A DNA stretch of 64,000 nt, from contig NW_019173981.1 of the NCBI RefSeq assembly GCF_001642475.1, positions 1 to 64,000 on the forward strand. Direction: 5' to 3'. The DNA comes from Fonsecaea monophora (taxonomy: Eukaryota > Ascomycota > Eurotiomycetes > Chaetothyriales > Herpotrichiellaceae). Positions 45,890 through 57,315 of this stretch are shown here, piece by piece (within the stretch, counting starts at the first letter, position 1; every line of letters begins with the position of its first letter). The translations under genes were made by a program, and so were the position numbers. Below the pieces are notes generated by a model. It did no database searches. It was not told where the DNA came from and worked only from the letters and a program-made list of their open reading frames with translations.

Positions 45890-48194
45890 ATGGCTGAACC
45901 AGAAAAAGTTCCCTATGACAGGCGATCTGGTGACAGTGAGCGTACTGCCACTAATATCGAGAATGCCCCTCCCCGCAAGAGGTCCTTCGCGGACGTCGAC
46001 ATGAGCAAACTGAGCGCCGCATTTGAGAATCCGCTCTCTAACACCCCCAAGGAGAAACTCCTAGAGGATGTCGAGCTCTTCTGCCGAGATAATAACCTCA
46101 TGGAGTATATCGATTCATTTCGCAAAGGCGCTTTGGTGGCCCAATCTCCAAACGCCATTGACAATATCGCCGAGTTGTCGTCTGAAGACCGAGAAGTGCT
46201 TCAGCGAGAGCACACGCATCGCTGGTCTCAGCCATTCACCCTCTATTGGCTGGTTGTCATGTGTTCGCTAGCAGCTGCTGTGCAGGGCATGGACGAGACA
46301 GTAAACAACGGTGCCCAAGCTCTTTATCTCAAACAACTCAACATCACCACCAAGCGGTTCAGCCAAGGTATGGTTGATAACTTGACCGGACTGGTTGTTG
46401 GTGCACCGTATCGTAAGTACCCTGCTCCCCACCACAAAAACACCGAAGAAGAACTCTTGCGACATGAAAGAGGTTGATATGCCAGAAGCTAACAGATTTT
46501 CCAGTATGCTGTGCAGTTCTCGGTTGCTGGCTCACGGAGCCGTGTAACAGGATCCTTGCCCGTCGAGGCACCATCTTCATTTCCTGTTTCATTGCTGCCG
46601 TGGCCTCGGTTTGGGAAGGGGTTGCTAATTCATGGGTGAATCTGTTTTTGGCACGATTTGTTTTGGGTATGTCGACCCCCGTTCAAGTTGGTTGGCTGAC
46701 GCATTACCCCTTGAATTCTGCTAAGGCTTCTTCTAGGCCTTGGAATCGGTCCCAAATCTTCCACAGTGCCAGTCTACTCTGCCGAGTGTGCCCCAGCCCC
46801 GATCCGTGGCGCCTTGGTTATGATGTGGCAAATGTGGACTGCTTTCGGTAAGCCTCTCGCAAAAACGTGTAAGAATCGGCTCTCTGACGATTTCCTAGGC
46901 ATCATGCTTGGAAACATCATGGGCGTGGCTTTTGGCGGGCTCGCCCCAGACCTTGGCTGGAGATTGATGCTCGGCAGCACTGTTGTCCTTCCTCTGATCG
47001 TGTGCGCCCAAGTCTATTACTGCCCAGAAAGTCCCAGGTATGGACGAGGAACCAATTCCCCAGTGACAAGAGGCCTTTCTTAACATTTTAATCCGTTGCA
47101 TAGATGGTACATCCAGCACAACCGACCGGACAAGGCATTCCGATCCTTCCGACGCTTGAGGTTCACGGACCTCCAAGCCGCACGGGATACTTATTACACT
47201 TACGTTGGCGTGGAGCTTGAACGACAGGCTCACAAGGGCAAGAACTTGTTCACTCAGTTCATCGAGCTTTTCACCGTTCCGCGCAACCGACGAGCAACCT
47301 GGGCATCGTGGATCGTCATGTTCGGCCAGGTAAGACCGTCTTGTCCCTTGAGATATCATGACCATCTTGTCGCTTACGCAAACCCAAGCAATTTTGCGGA
47401 GTTAACGTGATCGCGTACTACTCGACAACGATTTTTTTGTCCAGCTCATATTCCGTTTCAGCCGCTCTGTTAGCATCAATGGGTACGGGTATCCTGAATT
47501 GGGTCTTTGCGCTGCCTGCCGTGTTTACCATTGATCGATGGGGACGCCGCAACTTGCTACTCTTCACGTTCCCCTTTTTGGCGATCTTCTTACTCTGGAC
47601 GGGCTTCAGCTTTTGGTTTGACGACAAGAAAACCAAGGTGGCTATGGTGACGACAGGGATGTACTTGTTTGAGGTGAGTGAAGTGGTTTTCTAGGAGGGC
47701 AATAGATGTTCTGACAGGTATTTCGCAGGTCTTCTACTCGCCTGGGGAAGGCCCTGTACCATTTACCTACTCGGCAGAGGCATTTCCTGTGCACGTTCGA
47801 GATGTGGGAATGAGTTTCGCGACGGCCACCACATGGTGCTTCAACTTCATTCTCAGCTTCTCCTGGCCTCATCTGTTGACGGCTTTCAAGCCTCAAGGCG
47901 CATTCGCGTGGTATGGCGCATGGTGTATCATTTTGTGGTTCTTGATACTCCTATTTGTTCCCGAAACCAAAGTATGTTTGACTGAATATACACTGACATC
48001 GTACGTCATGCTGACTCGTTCTCCAGGCTCTTACACTCGAAGAACTAGATCAAGTGTTCAGTGTCAGCACTCGTAAGCATATGAGTTATCAGTTGAAGAA
48101 CGCTGCCTGGCATTTCCGCGTCTGGGTTTTGAGACAGAAATTGGAGCCGTTGCCACCGTTCTACCATCGAGCAGAGAAGCTGAACGAGGCATGA
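45890..48194 (+). CDS. MFS sugar porter
   Basis: Eight exons: 45890-46412, 46505-46666, 46737-46847, 46899-47037, 47104-47329, 47389-47673, 47729-47971 and 48027-48194. They join in phase to 618 aa. A ~115-residue cytosolic N terminus precedes twelve predicted helices. Sugar-porter signatures are clear: PESPRW after helix 6, QFCGVNVIAYYS in helix 7, IDRWGRR between helices 8 and 9, and VPETK after helix 12. The N terminus is longer than in typical hexose transporters, as in some polyol, inositol and disaccharide carriers. It is expected at the plasma membrane as a proton symporter; the substrate is not determinable. Confidence 0.93.
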
Positions 48195-49216
48195 CGCATG
48201 AAATCATTCATGTCTTTGACAATTGTACTAATGAGGGGTTGGCTGAATAAGAATTACGAGACCTGGATTCCTTTCTGGGGCCAGATGTGTTGTCGCTGCC
48301 GAACGATTATCCGGAGAAAGCCTGGGGCAAGCATGAAATGTGTCGATTTGCTGGGCAGGGAGTAGATGGGGTTGGGGCTGAACTGGATGGGAGACCTTGC
48401 TGTCGCCTCTTTCCGAAACTGCCCGACGGCGGTTGCTCGGGGTGATGTTTCCCGAGACCCCGAGCGGATTAGGACGATTGTAAAAGTCTGCAACCTTCTT
48501 GGAATGACATAGCCACTTAATATTGGGAAGAACTTTAACCACGGCGTGAACCGTACCATGAGAAAAGAGAATTTCCAATGTCTTCAGTGTGCACCGTGAT
48601 GCGAACGCAGCCTCGCCCCTCTATGTGATATCACGTGCCTCCAGCGACCGGCGGCCCGCCGGAAGAAGTCGGGACGAAGATCCCTCGGCTGCCGTCAGTT
48701 TCCAACGCAAAGCGCAGTTTTGCCCCTCCATCCCTCCACCCATTCAACCACATCCCTTACTGCATTTTCCAACGTCTCCCATTTGTAAGGGAATTGACTC
48801 GGATCGCTTGTTTGATGCGGAGAAGCCTCCTTTGCCCAATGCCCACTGTCATCATCTCCCGCATAGCGGGCCACCAGAGCCAAACGTTCATGTTGACAAT
48901 GCTTTGCCCTGCTGCCACCACTTCAAACCACCCGATATGGGGCTTCCGGAATTGACAGCAGCTCCTTAAAACCACTGGCTTGTCCTGCGATATCTGGCCT
49001 CTGTCTTTTCTCTTTAATATCTATTTCCCTCTGGTCTCTTCTCGTCGCCAGTTTTAGGTTTCTGCATCCCCGGTTTTCATTGTCCGTGTTCTTGACGTCT
49101 GTCTTCCATTCTACCGAGGGCCAATATACCCATCGCGTGCCCTACACACCCTTCCACTGCTCAGATTTGAAGACACCTTCTCCATACCCAGAAATTGTAA
49201 AGAAAAAGGCTGCAAC
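48195..49216. other. Intergenic region, FBPase promoter and leader
   Basis: About 1 kb upstream of FBPase. The 48990-49215 segment is pyrimidine-rich and likely an untranslated leader. Short frames only. Confidence 0.55.
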
Positions 49217-50462
49217 ATGGCTACCAATGGAGATAGCAATGGCCAGTCGACCGGTACTGGCGAGGAGAAAATCAACACAGACATCATCACTCTCACCAGA
49301 TTCCTGACGGAAGAGCAGACAAAACACAAGGAGGCCACCGGCGACTTTACGTCAGTTTCGATCCCTCTCCCACATAGTATTACAGAGCTGACATTGCTTG
49401 TGCTTGCAGATTGCTTTGCCATGCCCTTCAGTTCTCCTTCAAGTCAATTGCCTATTATATCCGACGTGCCACGTTGATCAATCTCACCGGCCTTGCTGGT
49501 TCTTCCAATACGACAGGCGATGATCAGAAAAAGCTCGACGTGATTGGCAATGACCTCTTTGTGGCTGCCATGCGAGGTTCTGGAAAGGTCAGGGCGCTGG
49601 TCTCGGAAGAGGAGGAGGATGTGATATACTTTGATGACAGCAAGGATGCCAGATATGTTGTGGCATGTGACCCCATCGACGGATCGAGCAATTTGGATGC
49701 AGGTGTCAGTGTAGGGACCATTTTTGGGATCATGAAGCTGCCAGACAGTGTTGTTGGCAAAAAACCCGCCCCAGAGGATCTCCTCATGCCGGGTACTGAA
49801 TTGCTTGCTGCTGGGTAAGTCGGAAATGGAACTGCGGCGATGTTGAGGAATGGGACAATCTGACGGAAGCAGGTTCACCATGTACGGCGCCTCTGCGCAA
49901 CTCGTCATCACTATGAAAGGCGGCTCGGTCAATGGATTCACCCTGGTAAGGAAGCTTATTTCGTTGCTTCATGCAGTTAATCAACCCATCCCGTATTGAC
50001 ATGATCGATGTTTAGGACAACGCCCTGGGAGAATTCATCCTCACACACCCCAACATGCGCATCCCCAAGAAGCGAGCCATCTACTCTGTGAACGAAGGAA
50101 ACTCCCTTTACTGGGGCGACAAAACCAAGGCGTACTTCGAATCGCTCAAATACCCCACCGAAAAGGGCGGCAAACCCTACAGCTCTCGTTACATTGGATC
50201 CATGGTCGCCGATGCATATCGCACTTTGCTGTATGGAGGTATCTTCGCATATCCAGCAGATAAGAAGTCCCCCAAGGGCAAGCTAAGGATTCTATACGAG
50301 TGTGCTCCTATGGCACTAGTCATGGAGAATGCAGGTGGCATGGCAGTAAACAGCAACATGGACAGGATGCTGGAGGTGAAACCCGAAGGTATCCACGATC
50401 GAAGTGGGATTTTCATGGGCAGCAAAGAAGAGATGGAGAAGGTTATTGCAGCGCACAAGTAG
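49217..50462 (+). CDS. FBP1: Fructose-1,6-bisphosphatase
   Basis: Four exons (49217-49350, 49410-49814, 49873-49945, 50016-50462) encode 352 aa, the normal length. Diagnostic segments include the metal site DPIDGSSNLDAGVSVGTIF, the substrate-binding SRYIGSMVADAYR, and ECAPMALVMENAGG near the C terminus. It catalyses fructose-1,6-bisphosphate hydrolysis, the committed gluconeogenic step, in the cytosol. It is a class I enzyme, expected to be inhibited by AMP and fructose-2,6-bisphosphate, the metabolite controlled by the PFK-2/FBPase-2 encoded 14 kb upstream. Confidence 0.98.
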
Positions 50463-50885
50463 GACATGGCAGACCACGCAGGTGTGTGAGATGTCAAGTT
50501 CAAGAGGCAGAATGGGACCGGGGCCGACAACGACATAACGGAGTTGTTGAGTGGAAATCGATTGACAAACATGGAATGGATTTGGTTTTAGGGTATATGT
50601 TTCGACCTACCATGCAGCGCGTTATCTACGAAATGAACAAATCGACACTCAATATGCACTCGTTTGTTCTTCGCCTAGTTGCTTTCACGCTTGTGTCGGG
50701 CCTAAAAGAGAGAACCCTCACTAGCGAACGCAGAAGACCAGTATCTTATTAATATCAAGAACACACCTGGGTTACCTACTGGTAGGATATTAGGTCGGTC
50801 TCAAGATGTGGGATTTCCTTTGCAGTTTGCCAACCACTCTGCTCCTATGCTGTGATGTAGACACCCAACAGTCCCTCCCTCCTGG
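50463..50885. other. Short convergent 3' region
   Basis: 3' flanks of FBPase and of the convergent Nkp2-like gene. Nothing else seen. Confidence 0.6.
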
Positions 50886-51737
50886 TCAATCGCTGACCTC
50901 TTCCGATTCATTCCTGGCCTGTTCGTATTCAGGGTTGAATACCCCATCCGACAGAGCGCCCTCCATGAGGTCTACAAACCCCTTCAATGTATCTACAACA
51001 ACTGCTTCGAGCTCGTTGTTCATCTCATCCTCTGTGTTTGCGCTGGTGGTGGTGATGGCGTTGGTGCCGCTCTTCTTGTCTCCGCTGGCTCTTCCGGTCA
51101 CGGGGGCAAAGCGTCCGTATCGCAGGTCACTCAGGCTGCCGACTACGTCCTTGCTCTGCGCGCGCAGTGTCTCGATCTCGTCCTTTAGATCTGCGATCTC
51201 GCAAGACAGCTCCCTTCTGGCGGCGGTCATCGCGGGGAGGAGCGTCGTCGTGGTGTGGTTGTGCTTGACGCTCGCCGTGAGCAGGGTATTCCCCAGGGTC
51301 TGCCCGCTGTGGAGTGCCGTGTCGAACCGCGTTTCCTGTTCCCCGGCGTCGTCGTCGGAACTATCGTCGTCTGCTGCCTGAGGGGGATTCTCGCCATCAC
51401 CGTCTTCCAGGCGACTGTCCGCCCTCTTCCTCTTCCTGGACGGCTTCTTCGTCCCCTCCTCCCGGCGGATTTGCCGCCCCAACATCGCCGTAAGTGCGAC
51501 GCTGCGGTGACACTCATTTTCGATGCGTTGTCGCACCTCGTCAATGACGATGGCCCTCTGGAATTGCAGATCCCGGTACAGTCGCTTCAGCTCGGTCGGG
51601 TGTTGGCGTGCGAAGGACGCTGCACTGGGGGGAAGGAGTGCCAGGAAGGACTTGTACGGCAATATCGTGGAGAGAGGGGATGGGTGAAGGAGGTATGATG
51701 TGAGAATCTCCGATTCCGAGGGTGTATGGGACGCCAT
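50886..51737 (-). CDS. NKP2: Nkp2/Cnl2-family kinetochore protein
   Basis: Single-exon 283-aa protein. The N-terminal ~110 residues match the Cnl2/Nkp2 pattern: ESEILTSYLLHPSPLSTILPYKSFLALLP and LKRLYRDLQFQR. These are followed by helices, a basic nuclear-localisation-like run (KKPSRKRKR) and an acidic linker. The second half carries a predicted coiled coil (REL...EIADLKDEIETLRAQ). In yeasts Nkp2 is part of the Ctf19/COMA inner kinetochore complex; the role here is by family. Confidence 0.85.
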   Translation of the reverse strand: MASHTPSESEILTSYLLHPSPLSTILPYKSFLALLPPSAASFARQHPTELKRLYRDLQFQRAIVIDEVRQRIENECHRSVALTAMLGRQIRREEGTKKPSRKRKRADSRLEDGDGENPPQAADDDSSDDDAGEQETRFDTALHSGQTLGNTLLTASVKHNHTTTTLLPAMTAARRELSCEIADLKDEIETLRAQSKDVVGSLSDLRYGRFAPVTGRASGDKKSGTNAITTTSANTEDEMNNELEAVVVDTLKGFVDLMEGALSDGVFNPEYEQARNESEEVSD

Positions 51738-52973
51738 GACGCTGGATACCTAGGGGTAGGGATGGTGGTTGCGTATCTCAAGGGTACTGAGTCTGTTGAC
51801 CGAATGTCCTTCTGCCCTGCTTCTGCTTCACGGAAGGAAAGAAGTCGGTTCTGGTTCGGACTAAATGAGGTGGAGCTTTCCAGAAGTCGACGTCCCCAGA
51901 ACTTATTGAGGACATCGATGGTCGTCTGTTGCGATGTGCTGAGCCCTCAGCTTCGTGGCCTGGGAACACTGACCACCCAATTATGCGCAAAACTGTCCAC
52001 CTTTAAGTAGAACGAATCAAAGAGTATTAAATTTGCTTGTTTGCTGATGCGCCGAGAACACAGACCGGCTGTCAAATTTGTACCTGCTGACGAAGTCTGA
52101 CTCTGGTCCCCCCCTGAAACGCTAGCCTTGTTGTGAGTGATGATGGGTTCTGATTCGTCTTGATAGACGGGCTTTGTAAGTAATGACCCGTGAGTGCGAT
52201 ACCGACCCCTGATCCTCTACAGCAATTGCTTGAGATCCGGATAATTCGTCGAGCGAAGAGGCAGCAGACTAGGTGACAAGGCTTGGAGGCTCAGTTCCAG
52301 ATGTTCGTATTTGTTCTAATTGCGAAGATTGGGTCTTGTTCATCAGACAGCGGAAATGTCGGCGTAGGCCACAAAGCCAACTGGATAGTATCGTTGAACG
52401 TAAGATCACTGAAATGCGATCTTGTGGTATTGGTAGCAAACACGCGTCGCTACGAGGTACCCATTAGAGTCTGCTCGGGTGCGCGATTGAGATACCCAAC
52501 GGAGACCTGTAGACTTACCTTTGGCACCTTGTCCTGCCTCACAAATGTCTCCGAGCAAGATCAAAAAGGATCTCTGTTCAGCCTGCCCTGTAAAGATGCT
52601 GTACCTTAGTCGTGCAAGGCAGAACAAAGCTTCACGACTTCTCGGATCGGAAAAACCTCGGATTAACCACGCGTTCTCGCTAGCCAATGAGCGCGACATT
52701 TGTCTTGGCTCTGTCACTGCGCTTCATATGGCAAGTCGCTGCCTCTCCTTTCGATGCCACGACAACGTATTCAATTTCTTCTGCTCTCTTCTTTCTTGCT
52801 TCTCCTTCTTTTCTTCTTTCTTTCTTTGTCCCCCTAGAGACTGTCTGCTCGTGTTGACAATTTCTCCTCCCTCCGCTTGGTCAAGTGCCCTGTCAGGCAT
52901 ATCTGCCGTCTCCAAAGTCTCCCCTTTCGTCTCGATATCCCGAGATCAACGACTCGTCTCATTCAGCATTCTC
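51738..52973. other. Divergent region upstream of eaf3
   Basis: The frame upstream of the Eaf3 ATG stays open back to about 52521 but does not look like a chromodomain-protein N terminus, so I start Eaf3 at 52974. The segment 52788-52925 is strongly pyrimidine-rich, as is usual for fungal leaders. Confidence 0.55.
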
Positions 52974-55900
52974 ATGGCTCCGCAGTCCAACGACAATAAA
53001 CCACTGTTCCAGAAGGATGAGAAGGCGCTCTGCTTCCACGGAGAGGTGCTGTATGATGCCAAAATCACAGACGTGAAGCGAACAGATCCCAAGGAGACGA
53101 AATCCCCCTTTCACTACAAGGTTCATTACAAAGGCTGGAAGAACACGTGAGTTTTGAGATTTCATCCTTGCTTACCTGTTGTCGCGTCCTTGATCTGTCA
53201 AACCGTCATTCTTTTTGTGTCAGGGAGTGTGATTGCTTCAGACAGTGTCATGTTCTGTGTGCGGGCAGCGACCCAAGTGAATATGAATTGTGCGGGCAGC
53301 TGACATATCCGACCGTGAATTTGGCACATTCACGGCCCACAGCCAGTGTGCGCTTTGTGCACTTTGTCGTACTTCACAACTCTCTTCACCACCAGAAGTT
53401 CTTTCCATCCCTTGTCCATTCTCCACTTATCCCAGCTGTTCAAAAGCTAACCGGTGCTCTTCTAGCTGGGACGATTGGGTTCCCCAAGATCGTCTTCGGA
53501 AACCAACAGAAGATAACCGAGAGTTGGCAGCGAACCTGCGCCATCAGGCTACGCTCAAAGCCAATCCCAAGATGGCCAGCAAAACCCGCCGAGGCCAAGG
53601 GTCGGAGATTGGATCTGGTAGAGGGTCCGAGGAGCGTACATCTTCTGTCCCTGCTGCCGGTGGTAGGGGATCCAAGCGTGCAAGAGACAATGATCTGGAA
53701 AAGGTTGGTGGTGATTCCCCGTCCCACAAGCGTACCCGTACCCGTGTGAATTCTTCCCGTGATTCCCGTCACAATGAATACCCCCATATCGATATGATGT
53801 CCTGGGTTACTGGATTGCCCGACGACGAGCCTGCCCAGGAGTATGCGTCGAGCTTGGAGCAGGTTCCCGCACCAAACTTGGATGTCCAGGTTCCCATTGA
53901 AGCCCAATCTATCACCAGTACTATTTGCCTGGTTGACAGTGAAACCCTGGACCAATCAACAACCATGGAAAATTTGCGACAGCGACAAAAGGAATCGAGA
54001 GACCGGCACCAACGTCCCGATATGCCTGGAAAACCCGCACCTGGGGGCAAGAAGGCTTCAAAAAAGAATAAGACACAACCATCTGCGAATACGTCCACGT
54101 CAAGCGAGTCCGATACAGAGTCGTCTCAAGATGAAAGTTCCAGTATCGACGGTGCATCAAGCGGTTTATCAGAGAAATCATCACCAGAGCCTGAAGCTGT
54201 TACACCCTGCATAAAAGACACAAAAGTTGTCAGTGGCAGAGGAAAGATCAATGTCGGAAAGAAGTCTGGTGTGGGAAAAGAACGATCAAGGGACTCACTA
54301 TCCTCCGAATCTAGTTCTCTTTCCTCAGTCAGCTCTGACATCGTGAATGTCCAAGAAGATGAACTGCTCTTTGACACAGAGTTGGAAGACAAGTTTGCGG
54401 TCACTGAGGACAACAATAAGAAAAGTGACAAAAGTGAGGTCACTTCAGTCAGGAGGAGCGTTAGGACCGCAGCGGCAGTTTCTACCGCCAAGTCCAAGTC
54501 CATGATCAAGTCCATGTCCACAGCCATTCCTAAGGGGAACAAGGAAACCCGTGTTGCAGAATCACGATCTTCCGTGATCCCAAGGACAACAAAGCCCACC
54601 AACACGGGACCAGAACCCTCCAGAGGGCTCCGGAATTCTAGGACCAGCATGGCGTCCCCCCGACCTCAACAGGCATTGCGTCCTTGGAAGATCAAAGACA
54701 CCACGAACTATACATCTGCAGACGTGGATCGCCTCCTTACACTGCCCGCACCCAAGGATGAGCCCGAATTCTTCAGCCAGAGTTCGCTCAGAGAACATCC
54801 GAAGATGCCAAAGCTGGCACTGATCGGTGGAACCTCGTACCTCGAAAAGCACGTCATCGACGAGGAGCTCCGAGACGCTCGCAAGAGAGGAAAGCAGTAC
54901 AAGCTGGGATCCCGTGGACCAAAACAGCAACTGCCAAAGCAGTTCGAAGAGCTCCCATCCGACATCGATAGCGATGGTGAAGATCACGGGGCTGCCCCTG
55001 CAACCAGTGCCCCTGGAGAACCTTTTGAGGTTGATCCTCCCGGATCAAACACGCCACTCGATGCTCTCAAGTTCCCTTATCGCCTCATCGAGAAATTGAA
55101 CCGTGATGGAGACAAATTCCCTCCAGGGTGGACCGAGGAAAATCTCAGATCTATCCCCGACGGATGTCTCGTCTGGGCACGTGAAGAACTCCTGGTCAAA
55201 ATGCCATATAGTGCGCTTGAGAATCGCCCCCCCTGGGTTCTCAAGGAAGTGCCTGACAACGCACCCTTCTGGGACCAATTCGAGCGGGAGAATGAGGCGA
55301 ATATCATAAATGCCTTCGTTGCGAAAGTCAAGAGACCGTCCGTTGACGACCACCGTCTCCGTACTCTGGCCGCCGTGGCTGCCGACCGTGCCTTTGAAGC
55401 TGCCGCGCAGGCAAGCCGGTCCGCTGACTCCATCGGCTTTGATGCCTCTGAATCTGCCGCACAAACAACTAGATCGACTGACACGGTGTTCCTCGACAAC
55501 TCCAGCAAAGAGGCGTGCAAAAAGTGCATCAAACTTGGTGTGACGTGCGATGGGGTGAAGCTGATCTGCAATAACTGCAAATTGCAGGGCCATGAATGCG
55601 ATTTTTCATTCCCGGAGCCCGAAGAATCCTGTATGCGACATGGCAGCATTCCATATCGACGACAGGAGTCTGCGAGCTTGAGTGCTAACAACGTGGAAGG
55701 TGCCTTGCGTGCCCGGCTCCCTGCTAACCGACCCATAACTGGCCTTGATGTTCTCGCTCTCGCCGCAGAAGTGGTTGAATCTGGGACAGCTCCTTGCATT
55801 TGAGGCAAACCCCCTGACCGTTCCCAGGACCCGGGATTTGGAATTGGATCCTCCCCTTTTACTTGATGGCCCCTTACCCTTTGCAACGACACGACATGAT

Positions 55901-56578
55901 TCATATCCATAATTTTCACCCTGAAAAAGGAATACGTGCTTACTTTTCACATGACTTCACAGGAAGACGCGTTCTACACCCGTCCATCCATCCGCATCAA
56001 CGTCCCCGACCACCTGAAGAATCTCCTTGTCGACGATTGGGAGAATGTCACGAAATCGCTCCTTCTCGTTCCCTTACCGAGTCAAGCTCCAGCAAACTAC
56101 ATCATCGACGAATATTTCAACGAAGAGAAGTTGAACCGCCTGCCTAGTTCGGCTGATGCGGACATCCTGGAGGAGTTTTGTGCTGGCTTGAAGATGTACT
56201 TTGAGAAAGCGGTCGGTAAGATCTTATTGTACCGCTTTGAGAGAAGTCAGCTAGCAGAGGTACATTATTTCCCGGGTGCTACAGTCTACTTTTCTATGCT
56301 CGTACTAATCGTGACAGGTTCGGAAGCTCTGGGAGTCCGGTCGGTACAAGGATTGGGAGGGTAAGGGTCCAGGTGATTGTTATGGGGCTGAACACCTGAC
56401 GCGCATGATTGTTAACCTGCCGGAGATGATTGCTCAAACTAATATGGACGCCGAGGCTGTTGCTCGCTTGAAGACCGAACTCAGCAAGTTCACCCTCTGG
56501 CTGTCAAGAAACAGTGCGAAATATTTCTGTGCGAAGTACGAGAAACCCACTGCAGAATACATTGAGAATGCCCGCTAG
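52974..56578 (+). CDS. EAF3: Eaf3/MRG15 chromodomain protein
   Basis: Canonical splicing: 52974-53146, 53466-53703, 55963-56259 and 56318-56578, giving 322 aa, the expected length. The N-terminal chromodomain (LCFHGEVLYDAKI, YKVHYKGWKNTWDDWVPQDR) binds methylated H3K36. A GSGRGSEERTSSVPA linker follows, then the MRG domain (EDAFYTRPSIRINVPDHLKNLLVDDWENVTK) to the end. Eaf3 is a subunit of the NuA4 acetyltransferase and Rpd3S deacetylase complexes. The oddity is the third-exon junction: the intron 53704-55962 is 2259 nt, roughly 40 times the window norm, and is open in frame from the upstream exon for 700 codons (separate entry). Confidence 0.92.
53704..55803 (+). CDS. Long in-frame ORF inside the Eaf3 intron (alternative isoform or nested gene)
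   Basis: From the canonical donor the frame stays open for 699 codons plus stop. If the intron is retained, the product would be an ~836-aa chromodomain protein without an MRG domain. If independent, likely starts are ATGs at 53794 or 53797, or 53965 (ACCATGG context). The sequence is coding-like: a Ser/Lys-rich disordered part, then a folded-looking region (LRPWKIKDTTNYTSADVDR, PKLALIGGTSYLEKHVIDEE, PPGWTEENLRSIPDG). Near the C terminus a six-Cys pattern CX2CX6CX6CX2CX6C occurs (CKKCIKLGVTC...CNNCKLQGHEC). This fits Zn2Cys6 spacing but lacks the usual basic residues. A third possibility is an extended exon spliced from GAA|GTGGTT near 55772 onto the MRG exon in phase. No named family recognised. 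Confidence 0.6.
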   Translation, partial: VGGDSPSHKRTRTRVNSSRDSRHNEYPHIDMMSWVTGLPDDEPAQEYASSLEQVPAPNLDVQVPIEAQSITSTICLVDSETLDQSTTMENLRQRQKESRDRHQRPDMPGKPAPGGKKASKKNKTQPSANTSTSSESDTESSQDESSSIDGASSGLSEKSSPEPEAVTPCIKDTKVVSGRGKINVGKKSGVGKERSRDSLSSESSSLSSVSSDIVNVQEDELLFDTELEDKFAVTEDNNKKSDKSEVTSVRRSVRTAAAVSTAKSKSMIKSMSTAIPKGNKETRVAESRSSVIPRTTKPTNTGPEPSRGLRNSRTSMASPRPQQALRPWKIKDTTNYTSADVDRLLTLPAPKDEPEFFSQSSLREHPKMPKLALIGGTSYLEKHVIDEELRDARKRGKQYKLGSRGPKQQLPKQFEELPSDIDSDGEDHGAAPATSAPGEPFEVDPPGSNTPLDALKFPYRLIEKLNRDGDKFPPGWTEENLRSIPDGCLVWAREELLVKMPYSALENRPPWVLKEVPDNAPFWDQFERENEANIINAFVAKVKRPSVDDHRLRTLAAVAADRAFEAAAQASRSADSIGFDASESAAQTTRSTDTVFLDNSSKEACKKCIKLGVTCDGVKLICNNCKLQGHECDFSFPEPEESCMRHGSIPYRRQESASLSANNVEGALRARLPANRPITGLDVLALAAEVVESGTAPCI

Positions 56579-57315
56579 GAACGGATGCAGGATTGAGGTG
56601 GAGGCGATTTGAAGGATGCGAGTCTAGAGCTGAGGTTTCTGATAGAGCTGATCACATGGGATGGGGCATGGGACATTGCCGAATGCACAACGTACCGGAG
56701 TATTGATCAGGTGTGTATCGTCCGTGACGGACGGTGACGGCGACGTCGATAGCGTGAGCGGGCAAGGCGGGCCAAGTGGGCAACTCGCTATGTAGCAAGC
56801 AACCTCGAGCAGTTTGAGCAGCAGTTTGAGCAGTTACAGTAGAACGAAAAGCTTGGCATGGATTCTCTTTCGGTTTGTTTCTTTTCCCTTTTCGCAGCTG
56901 CGGCCACAACCAGCGAGTCAGTCAAGCTGCTTTTCTCTCCAATTCTCTCCAATTCCGTTGCCTGGAAGTCGAAAGTCGACAATCTTTTTCTTGTTCCTGA
57001 CACGCGATCCTCTTTCCTTCAACCATATGTCCTCCTCTTTAAAGCTACTGTCGAAAGGTATGTAGTGAACGCACGTAGCCCTTTACCCCTGTTGCGTCTT
57101 ATGATGAGAATCCAGCTGGCACCAGTCTGAGAAGACTTGTACTCTTTACATGCGGATCAGCTTTACATGGCTTCAAGCCTTCAACCTGAACATTGCACCC
57201 CTTTTAAACACAAGTTCACAAGTTTGACTCGGTGAGCCCTGAGACTGATCTGTGTTATATCGACAACAGGAACTCTCCTCTGACACCCTGAACACCACTT
57301 GCTCCCTCTCCTACA
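56579..57315. other. Intergenic region upstream of Aha1
   Basis: Short frames only. A small repeat, AGCAGTTTGAGCAG, occurs near 56808-56832. Presumed Aha1 promoter. Confidence 0.55.

Noticed and set aside
52521..52973. In-frame upstream extension of Eaf3
   Set aside because: Sequence is pyrimidine-driven and unlike any chromodomain-protein N terminus; the ATG at 52974 gives the family-typical start.
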